From NCBI GenBank assembly GCA_964580185.1, contig CAZOJQ010000001.1, positions 116,112 to 180,111 on the forward strand: a stretch of 64,000 bases of DNA, read 5' to 3'. This DNA is from CAYWWY01 sp964580185 (GTDB lineage Bacteria; Thermotogota; Thermotogae; MWEM01). A program made the position numbers and the translations under genes. The first letter of the stretch is position 1. Each line of letters starts with the position of its first letter. The notes beneath the pieces are model-generated. The model was not told the origin of the DNA and did no database searches. It saw nothing but the letters and a program-made list of their open reading frames with translations. Positions 17,664 through 26,955 of the stretch are shown piece by piece.

Positions 17664-19006
17664 CGCTGTCCCTCCTTTTGCTTGTCTTCCAAGTACTCAA
17701 ACTCAAATTCGCCAATGATCATTGTATCTCCATCTTTTACGGAGTGTTCTTTCACAAGACGGTCTAACCCGCTTCTTTGAATGATTTCCATTACCCTTTG
17801 ATAACTATCGTAATGATTGAGGTTCAGCTTTCTCAAAAGGATCTCTAACTCGTCTCCGTGGAGTTCCCAAATCCCGTTTTCAATCTTCTTCAATGAAAGG
17901 ATTAAAGAATGCGGCATCTTTTCCTGAACGGGTTGGAAATACTGCTTTTTCTCTTCCAAGTCCTGCATGTAGTAGCTTTCCTTTTCCTCCACACTTGGTC
18001 GATTCTGCTCGATCATCTTCCATAACTGCTCTGTTAACGCTTTGATTCCTTCCCCTGTGGCTGCAGAGATCATGATTGCTTTCTTCCCCATCTGAACAAA
18101 TTGATCCTGCAGTTCCGCGCATCGTTGGGGTGGGATCAAATCAATTTTGTTTAGGACAACCAATTCTTCTTTTGCTGCAAGTGTCGGATTAAAAAGCTCC
18201 AGTTCCTTCCTGATCGTACGGTATCGATCCATTGGATCACCCTCATGGGTGTTCGAGCCATCCACGACATGACCAATCACAAGCGTCCGTTCTATATGTT
18301 TGAGAAACTGAATACCTAAACCAGCCCCATCACTGGCCCCTCGGATGATTCCGGGAATATCGGCAACCACATAGGATCTTTGATCGCTTAACTCCACAAA
18401 GCCTAGATTGGGAGTGAGTGTCGTAAATGGATAGTCAGCGATTTTGGGTCTTGCGTTGCTAACACGTGATATTAACGTTGATTTTCCCGCATTCGGAAAC
18501 CCGATCAACCCAATGTCTGCAATGAGTTTTAGTTCCAAAGCGATTTGTCGTTCTTCCCCAAGGACTCCGTTTTCTGCGATCCGGGGTGCTCTCATTTTGG
18601 AGCTTTTAAAGTGGGTGTTTCCTCTTCCCCCTTTCCCGCCTCGGGCAACACAACACAGTTGACCATTGCGAACCAAATCGCCAACGGTCTCTCCAGTTTG
18701 CGCATTGATGATTTGCGTTCCCAAAGGAACCGGAACCATCAAGTTCTCCCCGTCTTTCCCCGAACAATTTCTGCCTTTTCCGGGCTCCCCATTTTGGGCG
18801 AAAAAATGCCGTTTATAGCGAAAAGCGCTGAGGGTGGAGTAATCGGCTTGAGCAACAAAAAGCACGTTCCCCCCGTCTCCTCCATCTCCTCCATCGGGTC
18901 CTCCTTTGGGGATATACTTCTCTCTTCGGAAACTGACGGATCCATTTCCTCCATTTCCTCCTCGTACCGTAACAATCGCATGGTCAATAAAATGATAATC
19001 CGGCAA
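17660..19006 (-). CDS. obg: Obg/CgtA GTPase
   Basis: A 448-residue ribosome-assembly GTPase. It has the glycine-rich Obg fold (GGNGGNGSVSFRREKY, GGPDGGDGGDGGNV), then the G domain with GFPNAGKST (G1), YPFTTLTPNLG (G2), DIPGII (G3), LNKIDL (G4) and ISAATGEG (G5), and a C-terminal OCT domain (about 360-435). It binds late 50S particles and links ribosome maturation to ppGpp and growth. The start is a TTG with AAAGGAG seven bases upstream. It lies between pgi (12 bp upstream) and the overlapping peroxiredoxin gene. Confidence 0.96.
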   Translation of the reverse strand: MPDYHFIDHAIVTVRGGNGGNGSVSFRREKYIPKGGPDGGDGGDGGNVLFVAQADYSTLSAFRYKRHFFAQNGEPGKGRNCSGKDGENLMVPVPLGTQIINAQTGETVGDLVRNGQLCCVARGGKGGRGNTHFKSSKMRAPRIAENGVLGEERQIALELKLIADIGLIGFPNAGKSTLISRVSNARPKIADYPFTTLTPNLGFVELSDQRSYVVADIPGIIRGASDGAGLGIQFLKHIERTLVIGHVVDGSNTHEGDPMDRYRTIRKELELFNPTLAAKEELVVLNKIDLIPPQRCAELQDQFVQMGKKAIMISAATGEGIKALTEQLWKMIEQNRPSVEEKESYYMQDLEEKKQYFQPVQEKMPHSLILSLKKIENGIWELHGDELEILLRKLNLNHYDSYQRVMEIIQRSGLDRLVKEHSVKDGDTMIIGEFEFEYLEDKQKEGQR

Positions 19007-19018
19007 CCGTATGCTCCT

Positions 19019-20395
19019 TTACATTCGGATGGTCATTCCACCCGATTTTCGATCGTGCTCCTTGATTTCTTTTGCTTGCTGGTCAAATCCTCGTCTTCCC
19101 ATTAAAGCATAGGCAGCAACTTTTCCCGCCTCAACTCCAGGTTGGTCATAAGGATTGATTTCCAAAAGAGTGCCAAGGAGAACAGTAGCAAGTTCATATA
19201 CAAAGAAAAAGCATCCCACGTCTTCTTCTGTGATTTGGGAAAAGGTTACGGACAGATTGGGTACATGCGCCTGAGTCAAAGCAAATTGGGTTCCTTTCCT
19301 TTCCGAAGCCATTAACTCATTCATCGTCTTTCCACCCAAATAGGCAAGCGATTCAACATTGGGATATAAATCGGGAATATAGATCGTTCGATCAAAGGTA
19401 TCGACGGAGAGAAGAGTAATGATTTTGTCTTTCGGCCCTTCTACATACAACTGAATCTGAGAATGCTGATCGGTTGCGCCAAGCGCTTTGATTGGCGTTT
19501 GCCCGATATGCACCTCTTCTCCCTGAAGATTCATCCGTTTTCCCAAGCTTTCCGCCCAGATCTGCCGATACCAATCCGCGAGACCGAATAAGCGATTGGA
19601 ATACGATAGCATAACCGACATAGAAAAACCTTTCCGAAGAAAAGCTTCATGGGAAAAAGCAATCATGGCTGCCGGGTTATCAACCAAGGAAAGTGTCTCC
19701 AATTTTCGACAAGCTTGTTGCGCGCCATGTAACACCTTCATCACATCGATCCCGGTCATCGCAGCCGATAAGAGGCCCACGGGAGTCAATACACTAAACC
19801 GTCCGCCAACTTCAGAAGGAATGCATAAGTCGGGAATTCCTTCTGTTTTGACAATGGAACGGAGGGTTCCCTTGCTTGGATCTGTCGTGATGAGCATATG
19901 CTCCTTTGGATCCAATCCTCGAGCCATAAGGATCGATTTAACCACAAGAAATGCAGCCATCGACTCAGCGGTGCTCCCTGATTTAGAAATCACATTGAAT
20001 AGCGTCTTTTGCGGATCGACCAGATCCATCTGCGCCGCAATCCAATCGGGATCAATATTATCCCAAAACATCACTTTCGGAAAGCCCCTTCGATTGTTCA
20101 GGGAAAGATGATTCCACACAGGTGATCGCAAAGCTTGATGAATCGCGATATTACCCAACGCGCTACCGCCAATGCCCAACACAACCACATATTCATAATG
20201 ATTGGCTTTATCAATCCACGGCTGGAGAGAATCCGCATAGGCCAAATCATCCATTATGGCGATAAATCCCGGTTTTTTTTGATATACTCCCTTCAAAATT
20301 GGGTCAATTCTCTTCTGCGCAACAGCGATTTCTTTTTCATTCATCCCATTACACACATGTGTTTCCATTACGCGCGAAAAATCGAAAGTGATCAT
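19019..20395 (-). CDS. pgi: Glucose-6-phosphate isomerase
   Basis: A 458-residue glycolytic enzyme interconverting glucose-6-phosphate and fructose-6-phosphate in the cytoplasm. Typical motifs are VVLGIGGSALG, ISKSGSTAE, VGGRFSVLTPVGLL, the catalytic-His loop GATDQHSQIQLYVEGP and a C-terminal QPGVEAGK. The ATG at 20395 is preceded by GAGGAG; a GTG upstream would start within that site. It lies 14 bp after apt and 12 bp before obg, in a housekeeping run. The length is normal for short bacterial Pgi. Confidence 0.97.
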   Translation of the reverse strand: MITFDFSRVMETHVCNGMNEKEIAVAQKRIDPILKGVYQKKPGFIAIMDDLAYADSLQPWIDKANHYEYVVVLGIGGSALGNIAIHQALRSPVWNHLSLNNRRGFPKVMFWDNIDPDWIAAQMDLVDPQKTLFNVISKSGSTAESMAAFLVVKSILMARGLDPKEHMLITTDPSKGTLRSIVKTEGIPDLCIPSEVGGRFSVLTPVGLLSAAMTGIDVMKVLHGAQQACRKLETLSLVDNPAAMIAFSHEAFLRKGFSMSVMLSYSNRLFGLADWYRQIWAESLGKRMNLQGEEVHIGQTPIKALGATDQHSQIQLYVEGPKDKIITLLSVDTFDRTIYIPDLYPNVESLAYLGGKTMNELMASERKGTQFALTQAHVPNLSVTFSQITEEDVGCFFFVYELATVLLGTLLEINPYDQPGVEAGKVAAYALMGRRGFDQQAKEIKEHDRKSGGMTIRM

Positions 20396-20409
20396 ACCGC
20401 TCTCCTCGT

Positions 20410-20925
20410 TCACGAATACCGGATCAATGAGTGAACCGGATACGGTTGGAGCAAATCTCTTCCATTCAAAAAGTCCAACTCAGCAAGGAAGAAAACCCCT
20501 TCCACAATTCCGCCCATTTCTTCGACCATCGAAGCAATGGCTTTCACCGTTCCGCCCGTTGCCAAAACGTCGTCCAGAACCACCACATGTTCTCCTTGTT
20601 GAATGGCATCCTCATGAATATGGAGTTCCGCATTGCCATACTCCAACGAATAACCGATGCTCCGCGTTTTATAAGGCAGTTTCCCTGGTTTCCGAACGGG
20701 GATGAAACTCTTGTTCATCAGATAGGCGATCGCCGAAGCAAACATAAACCCTCGCGCTTCTGGAGATACAATCGTTTGAAAAGCGACTGAAGACAAAGAA
20801 TCGACCAATTGATCCACACAGAACCGAAAGGCTTTTGGGTCTTTGAGCAGAGGCGTAATATCTTTGAAGATGACCCCTTTTAGGGGAAAATCAGGGATGT
20901 CTCGAATCCACTTTTTCAGATCCAT
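20410..20925 (-). CDS. apt: Adenine phosphoribosyltransferase
   Basis: A 171-residue purine salvage enzyme converting adenine and PRPP to AMP. It contains the family start IRDIPDFPLKGVIFKDITPLL, EARGF, the flexible loop RKPGKLPYKT and the PRPP-binding motif VVVLDDVLATGGT. An AAAAGGAGGTAGCAG site precedes the ATG. Its product could use adenine released by the nucleoside uptake and hydrolysis genes found at 48.8-55.5 kb. It sits between a GGDEF gene and pgi on the same strand. Confidence 0.97.
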   Translation of the reverse strand: MDLKKWIRDIPDFPLKGVIFKDITPLLKDPKAFRFCVDQLVDSLSSVAFQTIVSPEARGFMFASAIAYLMNKSFIPVRKPGKLPYKTRSIGYSLEYGNAELHIHEDAIQQGEHVVVLDDVLATGGTVKAIASMVEEMGGIVEGVFFLAELDFLNGRDLLQPYPVHSLIRYS

Positions 20926-20947
20926 GATCTGCTACCTCCTTTTATGC

Positions 20948-22708
20948 TTACGCATGAATAATTTTGTCTTTTCCGGTCCGTTTGGAGAAGTACAATGCAT
21001 TATCTGAAGCATTCACAATAGATGATGCATCACGACCGTCTTCGGGCGCTGTAGCAACTCCTCCGCTAATGGTGACTGATATTCCTCCCCATTCCTTTTC
21101 TCGAACTGCAGATAAGATCGTATTTCCGATTTGGAGTGACTTCATTTTATCACATCCAAATAGCAAAACAGCAAATTCTTCTCCCCCGTACCGGGAGCAA
21201 AATGATCCTGCCGGCAGCTGACTCTGAATGATTTTTGCTACTTGAACCAACACGCTATCTCCTTTTTTGTGCCCGTAGGTATCATTCAAAATCTTAAAGT
21301 TATCAATATCAAACATGATCAGAGAAAGCGGGTTTTCTATGGATGCGCTTTTAATCCGCTCTTCCAGGATTTCGAAGAAATACGTATGATTATGAAGACC
21401 GGTCATCAGATCTTTTTTTGCCTTTTCTGCCATTTGACCATATTCTTTCGAAGCCTCGACAATCTTACCGATCTGTTCTGCAAAGAGGTTAGCCATTTCT
21501 GCTTCTTCGATGGTCGGTCTTTTCCCGTTAATAGGAAGATCTAATGAGATATATCCGATCATTTGATTGGCTGAATCAGAAAAAGGGATGATAAACAGGT
21601 CGTCAACATTCCATGAGTTTTTATCTTTCGTGTCTTCTTTCTCTGACGAGATCCAAAAAAGTTGGTCATCCATTTGTTGAATCACCAACGATTCTGATGG
21701 TATGAAATACCCCCCACCAAAATAGTACTCTGTACTGAAAAAAACTTTAGTATCCTTAAGATACACCGTTCTCTCTCGGAGTGTCTGAAAGGATTCTTTC
21801 GTGAGTCCATAATGAGCCACCCGTTTGATCATCCCCGTATCATAATCAATCAAAGAAATCAGCGCGATTTTATACCTCAGGGATTTTGCCAAGTGTTGGA
21901 TCCACTTTTGCAGAATTTGATCGGCCTCTTCAGTAGACCGTACCATATTGGATCCCAGCAATACGTTTTCAAGGCCATTTTTATACCAAGTTAATTTCGT
22001 TTGTTCCTGGCGCATCATCCAATACTGAGAATGAAATCGTGTTGTCAAAAAGTAAAAGAATACCATCACTGGATAGATATAGGTTAAGCCGTAGGCGAGA
22101 GAATCCCCCCGATTCAAAAGAATAACGATGGATTGGCTTAGGGGAACAAGAATCACAGGAAAAAGGATTTCATAGGCGCTTGTGATCAGAATATCTTTCG
22201 TTATTCGGATTTGCCGATAGGTGGCAAGATTCAGAAAGATATGAAGCAGACAGAAATTGATGAGCTCCGCAATCAAGATGAAAAGTACGAATTGGTGGAA
22301 CTGATACGGTCGGGAAAAGATCCATTGGGCTAGGTAGTACATTAAGAAATAGACAGAAAACCGATGCAAATATCGGTAAATTCGGGGCATCCGAAAGCTT
22401 ATGGAAGAAGGCACCCACAGGATGGATAGGATCGAAATGGCAAAGCTACCAAAAACAGGCCCAATCCAGATAATCAAGGGGAAAATGGCCAAACTGTTGG
22501 TGATCAGCTTTTCTGCCTTGAACCGGATCGTAAGGCTCCCCACCAAATAGGAAAATAGGATTAGTAGGGTCAACCAATACCATGAAACATTGGATTGGGA
22601 AAACTCATGAAGAGCTTTGGGAATGATCGAATCTCCGACAATGATGACTAAGACAATCAAAAAAAGGATGATGATGTATAATTTTCGGGTCTTTGGATTC
22701 TCTGTCAT
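20948..22708 (-). CDS. Membrane-bound diguanylate cyclase (GAF-GGDEF)
   Basis: The protein has 586 residues. The N-terminal half (about 10-235) contains about seven hydrophobic segments forming a membrane sensor, followed by a GAF-like domain (about 245-410) and a C-terminal GGDEF domain with RYGGEEFAVL (GGEEF at 508-512). It should make c-di-GMP from two GTP at the inner membrane. No RxxD inhibitory site is seen five residues before GGEEF, so product inhibition may be absent. It starts 12 bp after the Ca2+/Na+ exchanger stop and ends 22 bp before apt. The signal it senses is unknown. Confidence 0.92.
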   Translation of the reverse strand: MTENPKTRKLYIIILFLIVLVIIVGDSIIPKALHEFSQSNVSWYWLTLLILFSYLVGSLTIRFKAEKLITNSLAIFPLIIWIGPVFGSFAISILSILWVPSSISFRMPRIYRYLHRFSVYFLMYYLAQWIFSRPYQFHQFVLFILIAELINFCLLHIFLNLATYRQIRITKDILITSAYEILFPVILVPLSQSIVILLNRGDSLAYGLTYIYPVMVFFYFLTTRFHSQYWMMRQEQTKLTWYKNGLENVLLGSNMVRSTEEADQILQKWIQHLAKSLRYKIALISLIDYDTGMIKRVAHYGLTKESFQTLRERTVYLKDTKVFFSTEYYFGGGYFIPSESLVIQQMDDQLFWISSEKEDTKDKNSWNVDDLFIIPFSDSANQMIGYISLDLPINGKRPTIEEAEMANLFAEQIGKIVEASKEYGQMAEKAKKDLMTGLHNHTYFFEILEERIKSASIENPLSLIMFDIDNFKILNDTYGHKKGDSVLVQVAKIIQSQLPAGSFCSRYGGEEFAVLLFGCDKMKSLQIGNTILSAVREKEWGGISVTISGGVATAPEDGRDASSIVNASDNALYFSKRTGKDKIIHA

Positions 22709-22720
22709 CCGTTCCCTCCC

Positions 22721-23677
22721 TCAACCTCTTTGTGTGATAAACAGAAGATAGCATGCGTATGAAGCCAACAATCCCAACCCTGTCAGTCTACCCAACCGTT
22801 TTTTTCGTAACAAGGCAACGATCAGGATGGCGCATGTTAACCCAACCATATAGCCAAGATCAATCCCATAATGGTCCGCAGTCATGCTAATGGGTCGAAT
22901 GACGGAGCTGAATCCCAAAACCATCAGCATGTTAAACAAATTCGAACCGATGATGTTCCCGATCGCAATGTCCGGTTGCTTTTGAATTGCTGCGACCAAT
23001 GAAGTCACCAATTCCGGCAATGAGGTGCCTACAGCAACCATGGTTAAACCGATAAAGGATTCACTCATCCCGATTATCCGGGCGATTTCCGTCGCATGCT
23101 GAACTGTGAAGTCTCCTCCGACTACCACTCCTACCAGCCCAATCCCCGTTAATCCAAGATTCACCCAAGAACCCTTTTTTGGCCTTTGATCCATCCCCTT
23201 TTGAGCTGAAACATTCCGGTCCCGCTTTGCCATTTCAAAGCTGTACTCCATGAAAACCACAAACAGAACAACTAAAACAATTCCGTCCATGCGGTCTAGC
23301 GAAGGATTGGAGGTACGCAACAACATCGCCATAAGGGCGACACCCACCAAGATATTGAAGGGGATCTCTTTTCGCACGGTTGAATGACTCACTTGCGTTG
23401 GCATAAAAAGCGCCGAAAGGCCGATCACCAAGGCAACATTGGCAATATTGCTCCCGACGACATTGGATATGGCAATACCACCGATCCCCTTAACTGCCGC
23501 AGAAATGCTGACAGCAAACTCGGGGGCGCTTGTACCGAAAGCAACCACAGTTAACCCAATGAACAGGGGGGAAACCCCAAAACTACGAGCCAATCCACCG
23601 GCTCCTTTGACAAGCCAGTTGGCCCCTTGGATCAAGAGCACAATCCCAATGATGACAAAAACGACACTGAGGATCAC
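22721..23677 (-). CDS. Ca2+/Na+ exchanger family protein (CaCA, YrbG-like)
   Basis: A 318-residue inner-membrane antiporter with about ten helices and the two inverted alpha repeats, VAFGTSAPEFAVS (about 45) and VAVGTSLPELVTS (about 215), that bind the cation. Members exchange Na+ for Ca2+ or other divalent ions. The start is a GTG at 23677 with AAAGGAG five bases upstream; the longer frame has no such site. It is followed closely by the GGDEF gene. Ion specificity is inferred from the family only. Confidence 0.92.
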   Translation of the reverse strand: MILSVVFVIIGIVLLIQGANWLVKGAGGLARSFGVSPLFIGLTVVAFGTSAPEFAVSISAAVKGIGGIAISNVVGSNIANVALVIGLSALFMPTQVSHSTVRKEIPFNILVGVALMAMLLRTSNPSLDRMDGIVLVVLFVVFMEYSFEMAKRDRNVSAQKGMDQRPKKGSWVNLGLTGIGLVGVVVGGDFTVQHATEIARIIGMSESFIGLTMVAVGTSLPELVTSLVAAIQKQPDIAIGNIIGSNLFNMLMVLGFSSVIRPISMTADHYGIDLGYMVGLTCAILIVALLRKKRLGRLTGLGLLASYACYLLFITQRG

Positions 23678-23781
23678 TGAAACTCCTTTCTTAAGCCGAT
23701 GGCTCCAAATATATACAAAGGCACCGTAAAGATACCCTTGCTTGATGATCAAGCAATTTGTTTACGAGGAGTCCCCGATAG

Positions 23782-25032
23782 TTACCTTGCGGTTCTTGCT
23801 TCTCCTGCGTGAACTTTGCTCATCGTGCAAATCGCCAACCCAAAAAAGACTACGGATGACCATGTTAGGACTGAGTATCCCAGAATATCGATCACCTTTC
23901 CGACCAACGGCGGGGCAGCAATGGAAGCGAACATGGAGAAGAAGTAATACAAGCCAGTATGTCCTCCAGCCTTATCCTCTTCGACCATATCCACCACCAT
24001 GGGCAAGGAATTGATATTCACTAACGCCCATCCGACACCGCCGACAACCAAAAGGATCTGAATGACAGTAAAATTCGGGATCAAACCTATCAAAGCAAGC
24101 ACCCCAGCCAAACCACCCAATCCGATTAAAATGGTTCGTTTTCTTCCAAAAAAAGTCCCGATAAACCCAGCGGGTATGGCAAAAATCATGAAAGAAAGGG
24201 AAAAAAGGCCTAAGGCAAAAGCTGCGGTACCTTCGGTAACTTGAATATAGGTCGTCCCCCATAATGTAAAGAAGGTTTCGATCACATTGAATCCGCAAAA
24301 CCAGAAAAAAACAGAAAGTAACAAGAACAATTCATTTTTATCTTTTTTTGTGACCAAATGACGCAAAGAACGCGATAGATCGGAAAAAGCGCCTGAAAAG
24401 CCCTTTGTTTGCCCCTGATCCGATCCTTTGGATATATCCACGATCGATAATTTGGGTTCATTCACAAAAACGAAAAGCATCAAAGTGGTGAATATGAGCA
24501 AGCCGCCTCCCAGAAAAAACGGAGACCCAATATTCACATCGAATAGGATCCCCCCGGCAAAATAGGCGATGAGTGCGCCCAACCCACCCATAAAATTGAT
24601 AATGCCATTAGCTTTGCTGCGAAGTGGAGAAGGGGTTATATCAGGCATTAATGCGATTACGGGTGTTCGGAAGATGGCCATTCCCAAGTTCATCAGAATG
24701 ATACAGATCATAAGCCATGCAAGGTTTGTTTGATACACAACCGGAATGAGAGCAAAGAATAATGCGCCCAAAGGAGCACCAATCAGGATAAAGGGCATTC
24801 TCCTCCCGATGCGAGACCGAGAGCCATCGCTCAAAAACCCAATATAGGGTTGCAAGATCACAGCCAGAATATTGTCGATCGTCATAATAAACCCGATTAC
24901 AAAGGTACTGAGCGCGAAGGTATTGAGCAATAGAGGAACAAACGCGTTATAAAGTGCCCAAATCAAACTAACACTAAAGAAACCCAAACCAATCAAAAAT
25001 AATTTTGAGTACCTGTACTTGCTGATATGCAT
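23782..25032 (-). CDS. MFS transporter, SLC45/GPH-like (putative sugar symporter)
   Basis: A 416-residue protein with twelve predicted membrane helices. The loop after helix 2 reads IGFLSDGSRSRIGRRMPF, the pattern of the SLC45/sucrose-proton symporter and GPH branches of the major facilitator superfamily; FFGRKRTILIG is the equivalent loop of the second half. It probably moves a sugar or glycoside with H+ or Na+. It follows the TPR gene by 21 bp and precedes the Ca2+ exchanger by about 100 bp. The substrate is not identified. Confidence 0.85.
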   Translation of the reverse strand: MHISKYRYSKLFLIGLGFFSVSLIWALYNAFVPLLLNTFALSTFVIGFIMTIDNILAVILQPYIGFLSDGSRSRIGRRMPFILIGAPLGALFFALIPVVYQTNLAWLMICIILMNLGMAIFRTPVIALMPDITPSPLRSKANGIINFMGGLGALIAYFAGGILFDVNIGSPFFLGGGLLIFTTLMLFVFVNEPKLSIVDISKGSDQGQTKGFSGAFSDLSRSLRHLVTKKDKNELFLLLSVFFWFCGFNVIETFFTLWGTTYIQVTEGTAAFALGLFSLSFMIFAIPAGFIGTFFGRKRTILIGLGGLAGVLALIGLIPNFTVIQILLVVGGVGWALVNINSLPMVVDMVEEDKAGGHTGLYYFFSMFASIAAPPLVGKVIDILGYSVLTWSSVVFFGLAICTMSKVHAGEARTAR

Positions 25033-25053
25033 AACTCTACCCCCGTTTTTCGA

Positions 25054-26703
25054 TCAGGTTATCTCAGATTTGATTGTCTGAAAGAATCGGAGCCAGTTGG
25101 CAATTCGTTGATCCATAGCGTTCACTTGGATTAACTCCCCTTCGGATAGATCGCTAAGCCAAAGAGAAAAGAGGAGAAACAACCAATGGCTCAAAGTTTC
25201 TTCATGAATCCAATCCTCGAGAATGGTTTCTGCATCCTGTAGATCTTCTTTTCCCCAATGGTGAATTTGCTGGGAAAAGGACCAAGATATTTCCATAGTA
25301 TCTTGAACCCATCGTTCATGCATTGCCTCAAAGGAACAGGAATCGTCAAGCAGAATGGACTCAACCCAAGTCTGGAAACACCGGCATAGGGCTAAGAATT
25401 GAGTGCTCCCGGCAACCCCTACTGAAAACTGGGTCCATGCCCGTTCTAGTTCGAAAGGATAGGAGAAGTATTGCGAAAAAATGGGTAACAAAAGATCCAA
25501 CAGAACGAATGGGACCGGTTGATCCATTTCTGGAAACGGGATGACCCCTTTGATAATGGAATGAAGCACAGAACGATGGGTTTCCGGCACAGACTCTTGA
25601 ACCCGACTCTGAGAAAGATAAGTCTGAAGGTCAAAAAGAGGAGCTGGACCATCCCTTCGCTCAGAGTTCATCTGAAGTTGAACGATGCTATGAAGATGGC
25701 TTGCCGGTAAGTTATACGAATCGTCAAGTTTCCCTTCCACTTCCCAAGCTCTTTCCCACTGCCCCATTACTAGTAAGAATCGGAACCAGTTCCAAGAAAA
25801 CTGCTCATCATTGATTGAAGCGCCCAGTTCCCAGGCTTCATCGTATAGACCCATCTGCTTGTAGAGGAGAAACAGCTGATTCTTGGGTCCGAATGCATCC
25901 GGATGAATCTCGATACACCGCTTTAAATGAATGATCGCTTGGAAAGGCTTTTCCATACGCTGCAATGCAAATGCGAGGTTGTAATGCCCTTCAAAAAGAT
26001 TGGTATCTACTTTTATAGCCTGCCTCAAGATTTCCGTCGCTTGCTCAAACCTTTGTTCTGTATTCAACAGGACCCCTAACCGAACCAGAGAAGGAGTAAA
26101 TGAGTGGGAGGAGCGAACCAAGGACTGCTCGTACCAAAGCTTTGCTTCTTCCAAGTTTCCTGATTTCAAAGATAGATCTCCGAGTTTTAGGTACGCGGGA
26201 AGGAATAAGGGATCTATGGTGACTAGATGTTCAAAAACAGGAATGGCTTCCTCCTCTTCCCCTTTCTCTATAAGGACTTCTCCTAACTCAAAACAAGCCG
26301 GTCCAAAAGTTGGATTCCTTTGAATCGCATCTCGATAGTGACCCTCAGCTTCTCCCCAGAATCCTTGCGATCGAGCGATATACCCGGTATAAAAAGGAAC
26401 ACGGAAATCTTCGGGACTGATCTGCTGGGCTGTTTCAACCAACTGCAAAGCATCATCAATCTCTTTGGTATCTACATGGAGTTTGATCATCTCAAACAAA
26501 AAAAATAAATAATAGGAACGATAGTAATCGTCGGGTTCCTTTTGATATTGGCTCTCCAAACCTCGGAAGATGGTTTCCAACGGAATCGGTCGTTCCGGGT
26601 GGAGGGATGATGCGTCTTCGATCCGTATGGGAAGTCGAATGGGTAAATTCTTGGCTTTGGCCAACTCAGGTCGCAAATGCAAATAAAGTATCTCTTGAGC
26701 CAC
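25054..26703 (-). CDS. Tetratricopeptide-repeat protein of unknown function
   Basis: A 549-residue soluble protein without a signal peptide. Residues about 60-320 contain successive TPR units (for example AEGHYRDAIQRNPTFGPACF and EAKLWYEQSLVRSSHSF), which form a helical scaffold for protein partners. The C-terminal 230 residues are helical but match no family I recognise. The GTG start directly follows the stop of the RemA-like gene and has GAAGGGG upstream. It is likely translated together with galT and the RemA-like gene, but a role in sugar or glycogen metabolism is only inferred from position. Confidence 0.8.
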   Translation of the reverse strand: MAQEILYLHLRPELAKAKNLPIRLPIRIEDASSLHPERPIPLETIFRGLESQYQKEPDDYYRSYYLFFLFEMIKLHVDTKEIDDALQLVETAQQISPEDFRVPFYTGYIARSQGFWGEAEGHYRDAIQRNPTFGPACFELGEVLIEKGEEEEAIPVFEHLVTIDPLFLPAYLKLGDLSLKSGNLEEAKLWYEQSLVRSSHSFTPSLVRLGVLLNTEQRFEQATEILRQAIKVDTNLFEGHYNLAFALQRMEKPFQAIIHLKRCIEIHPDAFGPKNQLFLLYKQMGLYDEAWELGASINDEQFSWNWFRFLLVMGQWERAWEVEGKLDDSYNLPASHLHSIVQLQMNSERRDGPAPLFDLQTYLSQSRVQESVPETHRSVLHSIIKGVIPFPEMDQPVPFVLLDLLLPIFSQYFSYPFELERAWTQFSVGVAGSTQFLALCRCFQTWVESILLDDSCSFEAMHERWVQDTMEISWSFSQQIHHWGKEDLQDAETILEDWIHEETLSHWLFLLFSLWLSDLSEGELIQVNAMDQRIANWLRFFQTIKSEIT

Positions 26704-26955
26704 TCAAGACCCCTTCAGAAACTCTTGGATGAACGCGTCCAATGGAACTACGCTAAGAATAATGTGACCGCTGTCCATGAGAATGATTGATTTCATTTCG
26801 TACCCGTAGGTAAGGTTGATCACCATCTCTTCTTGACCAGCCAGGGTCTTTCGTTTGCGCATACCCGAATGCTCCGAAGAAAAAACGGATTTCACCCGGT
26901 CCCGAATTATGAAGGAATTAAACCCTAAATGAATCAAAAGATTGGATGGTGTCAC
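26704..26955 (-). CDS. RemA-like (DUF370) protein
   Basis: An 83-residue protein. Its LIHLGFNSFI start and TYGYEMKSIILMDSGHIILS segment resemble RemA (GFGN...TYGRRTRAVIVMDSDHVILS), a ring-forming DNA-binding activator of biofilm genes in Bacillus. The paired arginines of the TYGRR motif, which I recall as important for DNA binding, are replaced by Tyr-Glu, so its role may differ. The GTG start lies in a GTGA overlap with the galT stop and has GAGGAGTGGAG upstream; the longer frame is rejected because it would read through galT. The TPR gene starts immediately after its stop. Confidence 0.72.
   Translation of the reverse strand: MTPSNLLIHLGFNSFIIRDRVKSVFSSEHSGMRKRKTLAGQEEMVINLTYGYEMKSIILMDSGHIILSVVPLDAFIQEFLKGS

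Noticed and set aside
18545..19105. Open plus-strand frame of 186 codons
   Set aside because: It is opposite the glycine-rich start of obg, giving Ser/Pro-rich sequence typical of a shadow frame.
23731..23749. Inverted repeat TTGCTTGA-3-TCAAGCAA between the MFS and Ca2+ exchanger genes
   Set aside because: A short stem with no T run on the minus strand; neither terminator nor operator can be supported.
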